DNA from: Thiomicrorhabdus arctica DSM 13458 | GTDB lineage: Bacteria; Pseudomonadota; Gammaproteobacteria; Thiomicrospirales; Thiomicrospiraceae | Direction: 5' to 3' | DNA: 64,000 nt | Assembly (NCBI RefSeq): GCF_000381085.1 | Contig: NZ_KB905901.1 | Location: 62,001 to 126,000, forward strand | In this document: positions 16,280-25,324 of the stretch, piece after piece | How positions within the stretch are numbered: position 1 is the first letter of the stretch | Layout: each line of letters opens with the position of its first letter | Made by a program: the position numbers and the translations under genes | Notes under the pieces: model-generated | Database searches by the model: none | The model's input: only the letters and a program-made list of their open reading frames with translations | What the model was told of the DNA's origin: nothing

Positions 16280-17277
16280 ACTTCAACGGGCACAAAATTT
16301 CCAGCTTAATACTGTTATTAATAGTGTTATTAGTGATTAGCATGCTTTTGAGTCTGTTCTCTGGTGATATGAGCTTGTCAGCTTGGGATCTGCTCGCAGG
16401 GTTATCCCCTCAACAGTCTTTGATTCTATGGGAAATACGCTTACCAAGAACATTGATGACGGCAATTGTTGGCGCAGGTCTAGCCATTTCAGGCGTTGCC
16501 CTACAAGCTTTATTTCGAAATCCTCTGGCGGAACCTGGCTTAATTGGTGTCTCTAGCAGTGCAGCTTTCGGTGCTGTATTGGTTATAGTGTTGGGTGGTG
16601 TCGTTTGGCAAGATGTCAGTGTTTGGCAAATGAGTTTATCTGCTTTTATTGCGGCTGCACTGAGTACCGCATTGTTGTATTCAATCGCCACCCGTAATGG
16701 TCACACGGACGTCGCGTTGATGTTATTGGCCGGAGTCGCTTTCAACGCCGTTGCAGGAGCATTGACACAACTATTGATTACTTTTTCGGATGATTCTCAA
16801 TTACGCTCGGTCTTGTTTTGGATGATGGGATCATTCGCCAACCTTTCTTGGGCTTCAGTGGGTATTGTTTTAAGTCTGGTGCTTGTGTCATTAATCGGTT
16901 TATGGCGATTGGTTAAACCAATGAATGCTTTTGTATTAGGTGAAAATGTCTGTATACAAATGGGGTATGAGCCTAAGTGGTTTAAGTGGCAAGTCATGGG
17001 GTTCAGTGCCTTAATGGTCGGTGCAGCCGTTTCAGTGGTCGGTGTCATAGGGTTTGTCGGTTTAGTGGTGCCGCATATTATGCGACTTTTGATTGGTTCA
17101 GATCATCGTTTGGTTCTGCCATTGAGTGCTTTAGCAGGAGCCATACTGTTAGTGGTCGCCGATTTGTTCGCCCGACAGATTCTGTATCCGGCAGAGCTTC
17201 CGATTGGGTTGTTGATGGCCTTGCTGGGTGGCCCTTTCTTTTTAATGCTTTTGTTGAATAAACGCAGAAGGATTTAA
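16276..17277 (+). CDS. FecCD-type ABC permease (heme/siderophore/B12)
   Basis: A 333-residue permease with about ten membrane helices and the FecCD blocks EIRLPRTLMTAIVGAGLAISGVALQALFRNPLAEPGLIGVSSSAAFGAV and the coupling region GVIGFVGLVVPHIMRLLIGSDHR. The nearest subfamily by feel is HmuU (heme), but cobalamin or siderophore cannot be excluded because no binding protein or TonB receptor gene is in reach. GTG start in the overlap GTGA with yihY; the ATPase gene follows after one base. Confidence 0.87.
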   Translation: MNFNGHKISSLILLLIVLLVISMLLSLFSGDMSLSAWDLLAGLSPQQSLILWEIRLPRTLMTAIVGAGLAISGVALQALFRNPLAEPGLIGVSSSAAFGAVLVIVLGGVVWQDVSVWQMSLSAFIAAALSTALLYSIATRNGHTDVALMLLAGVAFNAVAGALTQLLITFSDDSQLRSVLFWMMGSFANLSWASVGIVLSLVLVSLIGLWRLVKPMNAFVLGENVCIQMGYEPKWFKWQVMGFSALMVGAAVSVVGVIGFVGLVVPHIMRLLIGSDHRLVLPLSALAGAILLVVADLFARQILYPAELPIGLLMALLGGPFFLMLLLNKRRRI

Positions 17278-17278
17278 T

Positions 17279-18115
17279 ATGGGTCATGATGTGAGCAAAG
17301 ACGTAGGCCAATTTGTTGATATTGAAGTCGACTCCTTAAGTTTTTCGGTTCATGAGAACCGAATGTTAAACCGGGTGACAGCGCGATTTTCTGCAGGGCA
17401 GATCCACTGTATTTTAGGTCAGAATGGAGCAGGTAAGTCCACTCTCTTAAAATGTCTGAGTAAAGAGCTCTCCCCATCAGAGGGGGGGGTTAAGTGGAAA
17501 AATCATCCTTTAGAAAGTTTTTCATATGCTCAGCTAGCGATCCAACGCGCAGTGTTATCACAGTCAACAGAGCTCTCTTTTGCTTTTACCGTTGAACAAT
17601 TAGTTCGATTTGGCGTTGAAGTGCGTGGACATTGCGAACACACTGCGGAAATCATCCGCTCAGTATTGCAGATCTGTGACATGCAACACTTACAGGCTCG
17701 TGACTACTTAACACTGTCAGGTGGTGAGCAAAAAAGAGCACAACTCGCTCGAGTGCTGGCTCAAATCTGGCCAGATGAACCACAAAATCCGCATGCGTTT
17801 AGAGGGAAATGGTTATTGTTAGACGAGTGGACAGCAGGCTTGGATATCAAACATCAACAACAGTTGGGGCGTTATTTTCAGGCGTGGGCCGCGCAAGGTT
17901 TAGGCATTATTATGGTATTGCACGACATTGCGTTTGCAGCTCAGTTAGCAGATCAATGTTTAATTCTTCAGTCGGGTAATGTTTATTCCCAAGGCGATCT
18001 ATTGAACTGTTTAACGCAAGATAGCCTTCGTGAAGCATTAGAAATCAACGCGCGTATTGAAGTTGATGCGATTAGCCAACGCCCATTTATTTATCCTATT
18101 ATTGAAAGTTTTTAA
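17279..18115 (+). CDS. ABC transporter ATPase, HmuV-like
   Basis: A 278-residue ATPase partner of the FecCD permease. Walker A GQNGAGKST (about 47-55), Q-loop near Q95, signature LSGGE (146-150), Walker B WLLLDE (178-183) and switch His215 (VLHD) are all present. The D-loop region reads DEWTAGLD where DEPTSALD is usual, with Trp184 in place of Pro; this is odd but not known to abolish function. The insert WPDEPQNPHAFRGK between signature and Walker B is typical of HmuV heme ATPases, which supports heme as substrate. Confidence 0.87.
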   Translation: MGHDVSKDVGQFVDIEVDSLSFSVHENRMLNRVTARFSAGQIHCILGQNGAGKSTLLKCLSKELSPSEGGVKWKNHPLESFSYAQLAIQRAVLSQSTELSFAFTVEQLVRFGVEVRGHCEHTAEIIRSVLQICDMQHLQARDYLTLSGGEQKRAQLARVLAQIWPDEPQNPHAFRGKWLLLDEWTAGLDIKHQQQLGRYFQAWAAQGLGIIMVLHDIAFAAQLADQCLILQSGNVYSQGDLLNCLTQDSLREALEINARIEVDAISQRPFIYPIIESF

Positions 18116-18272
18116 GGCAACTCAGGTCTTATTCGGTAGGGACAAATATCTTCACCATGGGCTAATCAATGGTGATTACTCACCCAAAAAGTAACAATGA
18201 TTCGTACACATTTCATGAGGCGACAACCTATGCTTAGGCCACTGTTACGCAAGTCAATCATTAGGGATTCAA

Positions 18273-18812
18273 ATGCAGGATAAACACCGTTTTTTTGAAC
18301 AACTCGTGTCAGCCTATTCAAAGGATTTATATCGTTACGCCTATTGGTTGTGTAAGCAATCGACTGTCGCTGAAGATCTTGTTCAGGAAACCTTTACGCG
18401 TGCTTGGAAAGCGATTGATAATCTCAAGGATGAGAAGGCTGCCAAGGCGTGGCTGATTACTATTTTACGTCGTGAAAATGCCCGAATGTACGAAAAGTAC
18501 CAACCCCAATTACTTGAGCTTGAAGCGTCGATCGTCGCAGATGATTATCATAATGAACCGGATGAAAAGTTTGAAAAACAACAGTTACATCAAGCGATCA
18601 TGGCGCTGCCAATAGAGTATAAAGAACCCTTGATATTGCAGATTATTTGGGGTTATAGCGGTGAGGAAATCGCCATACAGCTGGATTTAAAATTGGCCAC
18701 CGTCAATACTCGGCTGTTTCGGGCACGCCAACAGCTTAAGGTCCTATTAACGGCTACGACGTCTAAAAAAAGTCAATACAATACAAGCTTCGATAGGGGG
18801 CAGACTAAATGA
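18273..18812 (+). CDS. ECF sigma-70 family RNA polymerase sigma factor
   Basis: A 179-residue sigma factor with region 2 (YRYAYWLCKQSTVAEDLVQETFTRAWKAI) and region 4 (ALPIEYKEPLILQIIWGYSGEEIAIQLDLKLATVNTRLFRARQQL), joined by an acidic linker. ECF factors direct RNA polymerase to stress or envelope regulons and are held by an anti-sigma factor. The next gene overlaps by four bases (ATGA) and encodes a one-TM protein, the expected arrangement. The target promoters cannot be named from this window. Confidence 0.92.
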   Translation: MQDKHRFFEQLVSAYSKDLYRYAYWLCKQSTVAEDLVQETFTRAWKAIDNLKDEKAAKAWLITILRRENARMYEKYQPQLLELEASIVADDYHNEPDEKFEKQQLHQAIMALPIEYKEPLILQIIWGYSGEEIAIQLDLKLATVNTRLFRARQQLKVLLTATTSKKSQYNTSFDRGQTK

Positions 18813-19612
18813 ATGATTTAGCATTTCGTAAACAGCTTCAGATTAATCCACATCAGTTGGATGAAAAGACGCTAGCCTATTTAGAACAATACCCAGAACA
18901 GAAGAAAGTGGTCAAGCGCGTGAGAAATTTTGATGCACAAATTAAAGAAGCTTTAAATATAGAGGTGCCAGAAGGTTTGCATGCCCGTATTTTGCTAAAT
19001 CAGTCTTATCAAGATGCTAAAGCGAATAGTTCCATGGATGAGTCCAATGATAACGTAGGTTTGAAACACAAGGGTAGTGCCGGTAAAGTTATTCACTTTT
19101 GGAATGCTGAACCGACTGTTTCATGGGCAGGACTGTCGGCGATGGCTGCCAGCTTAATGATTGTCGCAGTCTCTATTACCTTATGGCAAGCCCCTGCTGA
19201 ATTAAAGCAACTGAATGGCTCAGATATGGTGGCACACATATTGGATCATATTGCAGAAGATCCTACTTTAATGACGGAGATTAAGCGGCCTACAACAGAA
19301 GCGGATGTACAGGCTTTATTTGCGACTGTGGGCGCCAGCCTGAATCAACCGATTGAACGAATGAGTTATGCTGGGGAATGCCTCGTTGAAGGGCAGAAAG
19401 GCTTACACATTGTCATCCAAGATGAACAAGGCCCAGTGACGGTGATTGTTATGCCTGGTCAGCAGATTAAGGCCATGCAATCCTTTGCAGCCAGTGGCTA
19501 TCATGGTGAACTGCTTCCGGTCAAAGGGGGGGTTGTTGCAATTGTTGCGAATAGCATGGAGCAGGTGGCCTTAGCGCAAATGCGGTTCTTTAAAGCCGTT
19601 AGGTTTGCCTAG
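18809..19612 (+). CDS. DUF3379 protein, probable anti-sigma factor
   Basis: A 267-residue protein with a soluble N-terminal part (FRKQLQINPHQLDEKTLAYLEQYPEQKK...) of the DUF3379 type, one membrane segment near 108-130 (AGLSAMAASLMIVAVSITLW) and a periplasmic C-terminal domain of about 130 residues. Co-translation with an ECF sigma factor and this topology point to a membrane anti-sigma factor. No CHCC zinc motif is visible, so it is not the ZAS class. Confidence 0.78.
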   Translation: MNDLAFRKQLQINPHQLDEKTLAYLEQYPEQKKVVKRVRNFDAQIKEALNIEVPEGLHARILLNQSYQDAKANSSMDESNDNVGLKHKGSAGKVIHFWNAEPTVSWAGLSAMAASLMIVAVSITLWQAPAELKQLNGSDMVAHILDHIAEDPTLMTEIKRPTTEADVQALFATVGASLNQPIERMSYAGECLVEGQKGLHIVIQDEQGPVTVIVMPGQQIKAMQSFAASGYHGELLPVKGGVVAIVANSMEQVALAQMRFFKAVRFA

Positions 19613-19631
19613 GTTCTCAATTAAATAAATT

Positions 19632-19645
19632 GACCAGGCCTGGTC
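19632..19645. repeat. GACCAGGCCTGGTC palindrome, copy 1
   Basis: A perfect 14-bp palindrome in the 3' region of the sigma operon, between the DUF3379 stop and its terminator. It is one of a family of identical and near-identical sites in this window (see findings). Each arm contains a CCAGG/CCTGG site and the centre is AGGCCT. Confidence 0.8.
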
Positions 19646-19659
19646 GTTTGGTTTTACAT

Positions 19660-19690
19660 AAAAAAGCGGTTCTATTGAACCGCTTTTTTT
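19660..19690 (+). terminator. Terminator of the sigma/DUF3379 operon
   Basis: AAAAAGCGGTTC-TATT-GAACCGCTTTTTTT: a 12-bp stem with a tetraloop and a T run; the A run on the other side makes it potentially active in both directions. Confidence 0.9.
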
Positions 19691-19827
19691 GTATGTGGAA
19701 TTTGAACTTGTTTGTTTTGATAAGGTTAAGGTAACAAAAGAGATTCAATAAATGCGAGGGTAAACAATGAATGTTTTATGGGTTTAAGGTCGTAATATAG
19801 ACAGGATAATCGGGGGAATAAATGACC

Positions 19828-19841
19828 GACCAGGCCTGGTC
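19828..19841. repeat. GACCAGGCCTGGTC palindrome, copy 2
   Basis: A second perfect copy, 183 bp after copy 1 in the same intergenic space, just before a second hairpin terminator. Confidence 0.8.
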
Positions 19842-19857
19842 ATTTTAATTGAGACCT

Positions 19858-19886
19858 AAAAAAAGCGGTTAAAACAACCGCTTTTT
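19858..19886. terminator. Bidirectional terminator between converging operons
   Basis: AAAAAAAGCGGTT-AAAAC-AACCGCTTTTT, an 8-bp GC-containing stem flanked by A and T runs. It can end nrdA transcripts from the minus strand and any read-through from the sigma operon. Stem sequence AGCGGTT is shared with the terminator at 19660. Confidence 0.8.
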
Positions 19887-19898
19887 GAGTATAGAGAA

Positions 19899-20010
19899 CG
19901 TTTTAAAATAAGGGTTTTTGGTCAAGGTCAAGGCGCCTAAGGGCGAAGTTTACCCTGGTAAACGAGTCCTTAGACAACGCAGAGATTGCCCAAAAAAACC
20001 ATTTTAAACG
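19899..20010. repeat. Long intergenic inverted repeat, copy 1 (after nrdA)
   Basis: About 112 bases that fold into one long imperfect hairpin: CGTTTTAAAAT... pairs with ...ATTTTAAACG, GGTTTTTGG with CCAAAAAAACC, and the tip is GTTTACC-CT-GGTAAAC. It begins one base after the nrdA stop. A second copy with high identity in opposite orientation lies at 48492-48585. Such elements can stabilise 3' ends of mRNA or be non-autonomous mobile repeats; which applies is not shown. Confidence 0.78.
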
Positions 20011-20011
20011 T

Positions 20012-22279
20012 TTAAAGTTTGCAAGCACCGCCTGCACAGTCATCATCTTCTTGGGTGTCTGATGCACCATCACGGGTATTATGATAATACAGCGTTTTAA
20101 GTCCCATTTTATAGGCGTAAAGCAAATCTTGTAGCACCAGTTTGATTGGCACTTTATCTTCATTAAAACGCGCAGGATCATAATTGGTGTTAGATGAAAT
20201 CGCTTGGTCAACAAACTTTTGCATAATGCCAACCAGTTGAATATAACCCTTATTGTTTGGAATATGCCATAGCAACTCATATTGGTTACGTAGCTCTTTA
20301 AAGCCAGGAACCACTTGCTTTAATATGCCATCTTTTGAAGCCTTGACTGAAACATAACCACGAGGTGGTTCAATACCGTTGGTCGAGTTGGTGATTTGTG
20401 AAGAGGTTTCACAGGGCATTAAAGCGGTTAGTGTTGAGTTACGCAAACCGTGCTCTTTGATGTCACTGCGCAAACCTTCCCAATCTAAATGTAATGGTTC
20501 GTTACAGACTTCATCCAACTCTTTTTTATAAGTATCAATGGGTAGGATACCTTTCGCATAGTTGGTGTCTTTATAGTAGCCACAAACACCTTGTTCTTTC
20601 GCGAGGTTATTGGATGCTTTAAGTAGGTTGAACTGTATGGCTTCGAAGGTACGGTGTATTAAACCATTGGCAGAACCATCGGAGTATTTAACATGGTTTT
20701 TAGCCAAGTAATAGGCCATATTGGTGACACCAACCCCTAAAGTTCTACGCCCCATACTTGAACGACGTGCCGCTTCAACTGGATAATCTTGATAATCCAA
20801 TAAACTATCCAGTGCGCGAACCACTAAGTTGGAAAGGCTTTCAAGTTCTTCTAAGTTTTCAATTGCACCTAAGTTAAAGGCAGACAGAGTGCACAGTGCA
20901 ATCTCACCATTCGGATCATCGACAGAGTTCATCGGCGCAGTTGGTAAGGCAATTTCCAGACATAGGTTCGATTGACGCACGGGGGCTTTACTTGGATCAA
21001 ATGGACTGTGAGTATTACAGTGATCCACATTTTGAATATAGATTCGGCCTGTTTGGGCACGCTCCTGCGCGACTATGGTAAACAGGTCGATGGCTTTCAC
21101 TTTCTTTTTACGAATTGACTCATCGACCTCGTAAATTTTGTATAAACGCTCAAATTCATCCTGATCTTCAAAGAACGCATCATACAATCCTGGTACATCA
21201 GAAGGGCTGAAGAGTGTGATGTCTCCGCCTTCAATCATACGCTGGTACATGAGTTTATTGAATTGAACGCCGTAATCTAAATGACGTGCTCGGTTCTCCT
21301 CAACACCACGGTTGTTTTTTAAGACAAGCAGGGATTCAACTTCTAAATGCCAGAGCGGATAAAAGAGGGTCGCAGCACCACCGCGAACCCCCCCTTGAGA
21401 GCAAGACTTAACCGCTGTTTGAAAGTGTTTAATAAAGGGAATTAATCCCGTGTGGTAGGCTTCACCACCACGAATTTCACTGCCTAAAGCGCGAATTCGA
21501 CCAATGTTTACACCAATACCAGCACGTTGCGATACGTATTTAACAATGGCTGAAGAGGTGGCATTGATTGAATCCAAAGAGTCTCCACTCTCAATCAAAA
21601 CACAGGAACTGAATTGACGAGTTGGGGTGCGTACCCCTGACATGATTGGGGTTGGTAATGAAAGCTTAAAGAGAGATGAAGCGTCATAAAAGTCTTTAAC
21701 GTATTGCAGGCGATTTTCTACCGGGTAATGGGCAAATAAACACATCGGAATCAGCATGTAGATAAACTGTGGGCTTTCGTATATTTTGCCGGTGACTCGA
21801 TTCTGAACCAGATATTTGCCTTCCAGTTGCTTAACAGCCGCATAACTGAACGTTAAGTCACGATCATGGTCTAAATAGCGGTCGAGTTCATCAATGTCTT
21901 GTTTACTGTAGTCAGTGATGATTTGCTTGTCGTAATGGCCACTGCCGACCATTTTATTGATATGTTCAAACAGTGCTGGTGGTGTAAAGCGGTCGAAGGC
22001 TTTTTTACGCAGGTGAAAAATCGCTAAGCGCGCAGATAAATGTTGGTAATCTGGAGCATTTTCGGAGATTAAATCAGCCGCCGACTTCACAATCGTTTCA
22101 TGAATGTCCGAAGTGGTAATCCCGTCATAAAATTGGATGTGAGAGCGCAGTTCGACTTCTGAAACAGAGACATTTTCAAGTCCTTCTGAAGCCCATGTGA
22201 TTACTCGATGGATCTTTTCTAAATTGATAGGTTCTTTAGATCCGTCGCGCTTAGAAACGAGAATTTTTTGATTTTTCAT
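20012..22279 (-). CDS. nrdA: Ribonucleoside-diphosphate reductase class Ia, large subunit
   Basis: A 755-residue NrdA that reduces ribonucleotides for DNA synthesis. An ATP-cone covers the first 95 residues (VSKRDGSKEPINLEKIHRVITWA). Active-site parts are visible: SSCVLIES (first redox Cys), SNLCLEIALPT (Asn, thiyl Cys, Glu), ALCTLSAFNLGAI (second redox Cys), and the mobile C-terminal pair CAGGAC. The start is the ATG at 22279; an in-frame TTG at 22309 lacks support. nrdB is not adjacent: terminators and an inverted repeat follow, so the small subunit must be encoded elsewhere. Confidence 0.95.
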   Translation of the reverse strand: MKNQKILVSKRDGSKEPINLEKIHRVITWASEGLENVSVSEVELRSHIQFYDGITTSDIHETIVKSAADLISENAPDYQHLSARLAIFHLRKKAFDRFTPPALFEHINKMVGSGHYDKQIITDYSKQDIDELDRYLDHDRDLTFSYAAVKQLEGKYLVQNRVTGKIYESPQFIYMLIPMCLFAHYPVENRLQYVKDFYDASSLFKLSLPTPIMSGVRTPTRQFSSCVLIESGDSLDSINATSSAIVKYVSQRAGIGVNIGRIRALGSEIRGGEAYHTGLIPFIKHFQTAVKSCSQGGVRGGAATLFYPLWHLEVESLLVLKNNRGVEENRARHLDYGVQFNKLMYQRMIEGGDITLFSPSDVPGLYDAFFEDQDEFERLYKIYEVDESIRKKKVKAIDLFTIVAQERAQTGRIYIQNVDHCNTHSPFDPSKAPVRQSNLCLEIALPTAPMNSVDDPNGEIALCTLSAFNLGAIENLEELESLSNLVVRALDSLLDYQDYPVEAARRSSMGRRTLGVGVTNMAYYLAKNHVKYSDGSANGLIHRTFEAIQFNLLKASNNLAKEQGVCGYYKDTNYAKGILPIDTYKKELDEVCNEPLHLDWEGLRSDIKEHGLRNSTLTALMPCETSSQITNSTNGIEPPRGYVSVKASKDGILKQVVPGFKELRNQYELLWHIPNNKGYIQLVGIMQKFVDQAISSNTNYDPARFNEDKVPIKLVLQDLLYAYKMGLKTLYYHNTRDGASDTQEDDDCAGGACKL

Positions 22280-22400
22280 GGGCAACTTTTTAACCTGTGT
22301 ATAAAGCAAATAAGAGGTGTTTGTTTATAAAGTAATTAATAATTGAGTAAATTCATCAGCTTAGCAGAGCTTCTGCAAAGCTAGTCTAATTGCTTAGAAT

Positions 22401-22478
22401 ATCTACTTGTAGTCTATCGTGGCTTTAGACACTACATGTAGTAAACATTATTATTTTGAATAGCAAATATAGTGTATT
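22401..22478. promoter_or_regulatory. NrdR-box-like sites upstream of nrdA
   Basis: Three imperfect palindromes resemble the NrdR consensus (acaCwATATwGtgt): ATCTACTTGTAGTCTA (22401), ACACTACATGTAGT (22429) and, on the minus strand, AATACACTATATTTGC (22463-22478). Centre distances are about 29 and 34 bp, not the ideal 31-32, so at least one may be chance. NrdR is the usual repressor of nrd genes. Confidence 0.45.
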
Positions 22479-22538
22479 TTTGCTATTCATGCAAGCATGC
22501 TTAATGTTCGGTTTGGGGCGATATAATCCCTCTTTTAC

Positions 22539-22592
22539 TGTGGACAATTAGCATACTATCCCACGCATTAGAGCATTCCATCCTGTGGATAA
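22539..22592. promoter_or_regulatory. Pair of DnaA boxes upstream of nrdA
   Basis: TGTGGATAA (22584-22592) is the exact complement of the consensus DnaA box TTATCCACA, and TGTGGACAA (22539-22547) differs at one base. DnaA boxes upstream of nrdAB control its cell-cycle expression in E. coli, so the same link is plausible here. They lie about 260-310 bp from the nrdA start. Confidence 0.6.
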
Positions 22593-23100
22593 CTCTGTGT
22601 ATGAGTTTTAATTTGCTTTGAAAAAAAAGTGAAAAAAATTCTATCCTAGGGTATAAAAAAAACTATGGCAGATAAGTGAAAAAAACCTTGAAATTTAATA
22701 TAAAACAGCATATTTAGAGTGATTGAATAAAGCATGGAGTTTCAACAATATCCAATGGTTTATAACGTGTTGGTTTGAAGTGATATTCAGGTGAAAAGTA
22801 GTACAAATGTATCTTAGACGGGCCGAACTTTTAGGTATGTAAGGCTTTACTGTATAACCCTTTAAAGTCAAAGGGTTTATTTTCAGATGTTACCTCTTTC
22901 AAAGGTAAGTCTTGGCAATATACAATATGGTATTAAGGAGTTTTTGCTTAGAGCGGCAAAGCAAACTTCAAGGATTGCCCATATCGAAACTCCTTCTAGA
23001 GCTTATCAGTGTGGCCAGCTTTGTTAGAGTTGTTGAGTTCTGTTTGTGGTGGATTTTCGGAAATGGGTTAGAATTTCATGAAAAAATCATGTATAGGTTG
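22593..23100. other. Gene-free AT-rich stretch between nrdA and the GGDEF gene
   Basis: About 500 bases without a convincing frame. It is AT-rich near 22620-22760, with runs of A, and contains the hairpin at 22856-22877 listed separately. No RNA gene is recognised. Confidence 0.4.
22856..22877. terminator. Weak hairpin, possible terminator
   Basis: AACCCTTT-AAAGTC-AAAGGGTT forms an 8-bp stem. It lies 220 bases beyond the GGDEF gene end and has only a weak T/A tail on either strand, so the role is uncertain. Confidence 0.35.
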
Positions 23101-24138
23101 CTACAGAGATTCTTCGCCGCTGATTCTGTTACGGCCGTGATTCTTAGCATGATATAACGCACTGTCAGCGCGTTGTACGAGGGTATCTAACACTTCGTTC
23201 ATTTGGTACATGGCGACTCCGCCAGATACACTAAGTTGCAAAGGTTTGGTGTGGTTTTTTACGACTAACTTTTTAGTCGAAATTTCATGTCTGATATTGT
23301 CGGCCACTTTTAAGGCGGCACTGTAGTGAGTGTTGGGTAGGACGACTGCAAACTCTTCTCCGCCGATACGCGCAATGTAATCGCGGCCTTTGGTCTCGGA
23401 TGTAAGCAATTTAGCGATATAACGCAAGGTGCTGTCACCTATCAAGTGCCCGTATGTGTCATTAATGGTTTTAAAAAAATCTAAATCAAAAATAATCAAT
23501 GCAAAAGAAGAGGTTTGAACAATGGCTTCTTTGCTGACATGCTCTATGAAACTGTTAAAGCCTCTCCTGTTTGGAATGCCTGTCAACTCATCTGTTTTAG
23601 CTAATTTATTGGCCTGTTGCAGCTCTTCTTTTAATTGTTTAATCTCTTCGGTAGAGTCAATCACACACTTGCGGAGCCTGTCGGCATCTGTGAAGAGCTC
23701 CTGTAAGGTCGGCATGACAACGGCTTCAAGTCTTTTAATGATTTTGTCAGGTAGATTTTGTTTGACAATAAAATCTACCTCCTCAGTAATGACGGCTTGT
23801 TTGTATTGGGTGCTTTCATTCCAGGTTTCAAGTTCTAAAAGAAGGTTGCTTAATAATTCATTCACTTCACCGGTTGGGATTTTTAAGTTGATAAACTGAG
23901 AGATTAACTCGGTATACAGTGATTCAGCCGTTTGGTTATCATAGGTATGGGTTTTTAGAGCGTCTTCAATCCGCTTGCTAAAAATGGGGTCAATATTAAT
24001 AAAGCATTCATACACAATGGAATAATGAATCGGATTAAGTTGGAGTTTTAATCCATCAAGCTTTTTTAAGGTTTCAGCAGCCACATCGTTATGTTCTTGG
24101 TAGCGATCAATAATATTGAAACTTTTATGCTTTGTCAT
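23101..24138 (-). CDS. Diguanylate cyclase (GGDEF)
   Basis: A 345-residue protein with an N-terminal all-helical region (about 1-170), a short coiled coil (LKEELQQANKLAKTDELTGIPNRRGF) and a C-terminal GGDEF domain. The active site reads RIGGEEFAVVLP, competent for making c-di-GMP from two GTP, and FALIIFDLDFFKTINDTYGH holds the metal Asp. The inhibitory I-site RxxD is not intact (KGRD). No TM segment is present, so it is cytoplasmic, and the N-terminal input domain is not recognised. Single gene. Confidence 0.92.
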   Translation of the reverse strand: MTKHKSFNIIDRYQEHNDVAAETLKKLDGLKLQLNPIHYSIVYECFINIDPIFSKRIEDALKTHTYDNQTAESLYTELISQFINLKIPTGEVNELLSNLLLELETWNESTQYKQAVITEEVDFIVKQNLPDKIIKRLEAVVMPTLQELFTDADRLRKCVIDSTEEIKQLKEELQQANKLAKTDELTGIPNRRGFNSFIEHVSKEAIVQTSSFALIIFDLDFFKTINDTYGHLIGDSTLRYIAKLLTSETKGRDYIARIGGEEFAVVLPNTHYSAALKVADNIRHEISTKKLVVKNHTKPLQLSVSGGVAMYQMNEVLDTLVQRADSALYHAKNHGRNRISGEESL

Positions 24139-24318
24139 GCAAGAACACCATTAAGTAGATTGATTCATTGTTGCGTATTTTCAAGCTAATATGCGTAAAA
24201 GGCAAGAAGGAATGTTAAAAGGGTTTTCAATAGTTTAAATGATATCTTTATTTGAAGTGGAGTGGGTTTTCTTGAGTAACGGGCTTAGGCAACCTAAACC
24301 CAGCGATAGGGAGAGGGC

Positions 24319-24531
24319 TTAAGTATGTTTAATGGTGTTATGTGCCGGACAAGTTTGTATGCCTAAAATGCTATAAATAGGGCACCACTTTATTAATCCA
24401 GTGACTAAAGGAATTACTCCAATATAGCCCCAAACGCCCACAATTCCAAAGTAAGCTAAGCCGATTAGAGTCAATCCCAATGTAATTCTGATAATTCGAT
24501 CCCATAATCCTATATTCGGACTTATATTCAT
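24319..24531 (-). CDS. DUF2892 (YgaP-like) small membrane protein
   Basis: A 70-residue protein: NIGLWDRIIRITLGLTLIGLAYFG then GYIGVIPLVTGLIKWCPIYSILGIQTC. This is the DUF2892 module, two helices with a conserved CP near the end of the second, found alone or fused to rhodanese domains as in YgaP. Relatives sit near sulfur or thiol metabolism genes, but here it stands alone. Confidence 0.85.
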   Translation of the reverse strand: MNISPNIGLWDRIIRITLGLTLIGLAYFGIVGVWGYIGVIPLVTGLIKWCPIYSILGIQTCPAHNTIKHT

Positions 24532-24717
24532 AATATACTCCTTGGTTGATCAGAGGTCTCTTTCATCGGCAAACGACTTTTACAAAGACCTCTAAGTGGT
24601 ATCAATTGTTGTTTAGAGTGCGCGTACTGTTCTCACGCTGTCAGGCACACGTATGCATTGTGTGCGCTTAAGATATATTATACGTCTAAATACAGAGATC
24701 AATAAAGGAAAGCGCCA

Positions 24718-25140
24718 GTGCCCAATTCTGAAAGTAAAACCAGGCCTGCTTTACAGGGAAAAATGAAGCTTCCTGGCGAGGCTTATTCCCCAAAAATACG
24801 TGCACGTTTTTGGATCGTAGGGGATGCGACCAGTGATGCCGAAGAGCGTTCTGAGGGGTATGTTGGAATAGGGCGTATTGAGTTGCTTGAGAATATTGAG
24901 AGGCTTGGTTCAATGAGTCAGGCAGCTAAAGCCATGGGCATGTCGTATAAGAAAGCCTGGAGGCTCGTGCAGGATCTCAATGGAATGTACGTCGAACCTT
25001 TAGTCATTAAAGAGCATGGCGGCAAATCCGGTGGAGGGACGCAGTTGACAGGTAGAGGCAAAGCTTTGATTTTAGAGTTTAGAGCATTAGAGAAGGAGTT
25101 GATCGTGTTTCTAGAAGCTCAATCACGTACTATTCTTTAA
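24718..25140 (+). CDS. ModE-like winged-helix regulator
   Basis: A 140-residue protein whose residues 50-140 match the DNA-binding domain of ModE: GRIELLENIERLGSMSQAAKAMGMSYKKAWRLVQDLN, then HGGKSGGGTQLTGRGKALI. The molybdate-binding TOBE domains are absent, as in stand-alone ModE N-terminal proteins of other bacteria. The first 45 residues are an unusual polar extension. GTG start after AAAGGAAAG. No mod transport genes are nearby, so the target is unknown. Confidence 0.82.
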   Translation: MPNSESKTRPALQGKMKLPGEAYSPKIRARFWIVGDATSDAEERSEGYVGIGRIELLENIERLGSMSQAAKAMGMSYKKAWRLVQDLNGMYVEPLVIKEHGGKSGGGTQLTGRGKALILEFRALEKELIVFLEAQSRTIL

Positions 25141-25324
25141 AATAGAGTGTTTATCGCTCTAACTTGGTGCGGGCGCACTATTAAAGTAGTATCTTGACGG
25201 TTATGATGGTTTAGTTTTAAACACAAGGCCCCTTTAGGGGGCTTATTTGGCGGTTTAATTTTTGGCACGCCAGTTGCTATATGGATTTTGAGATTTTTAA
25301 TTTATTATTGTTCGGAGAATACAC

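Noticed and set aside
19903-20280. A 125-codon minus-strand frame at the end of nrdA
   Set aside because: Overlaps nrdA in another frame and runs through the inverted repeat; no coding features.
22500-22912. Possible chromosomal origin because of DnaA boxes in an AT-rich gap
   Set aside because: Only two boxes, and no dnaA, gidA or parAB gene is nearby; control of nrdA explains them better.
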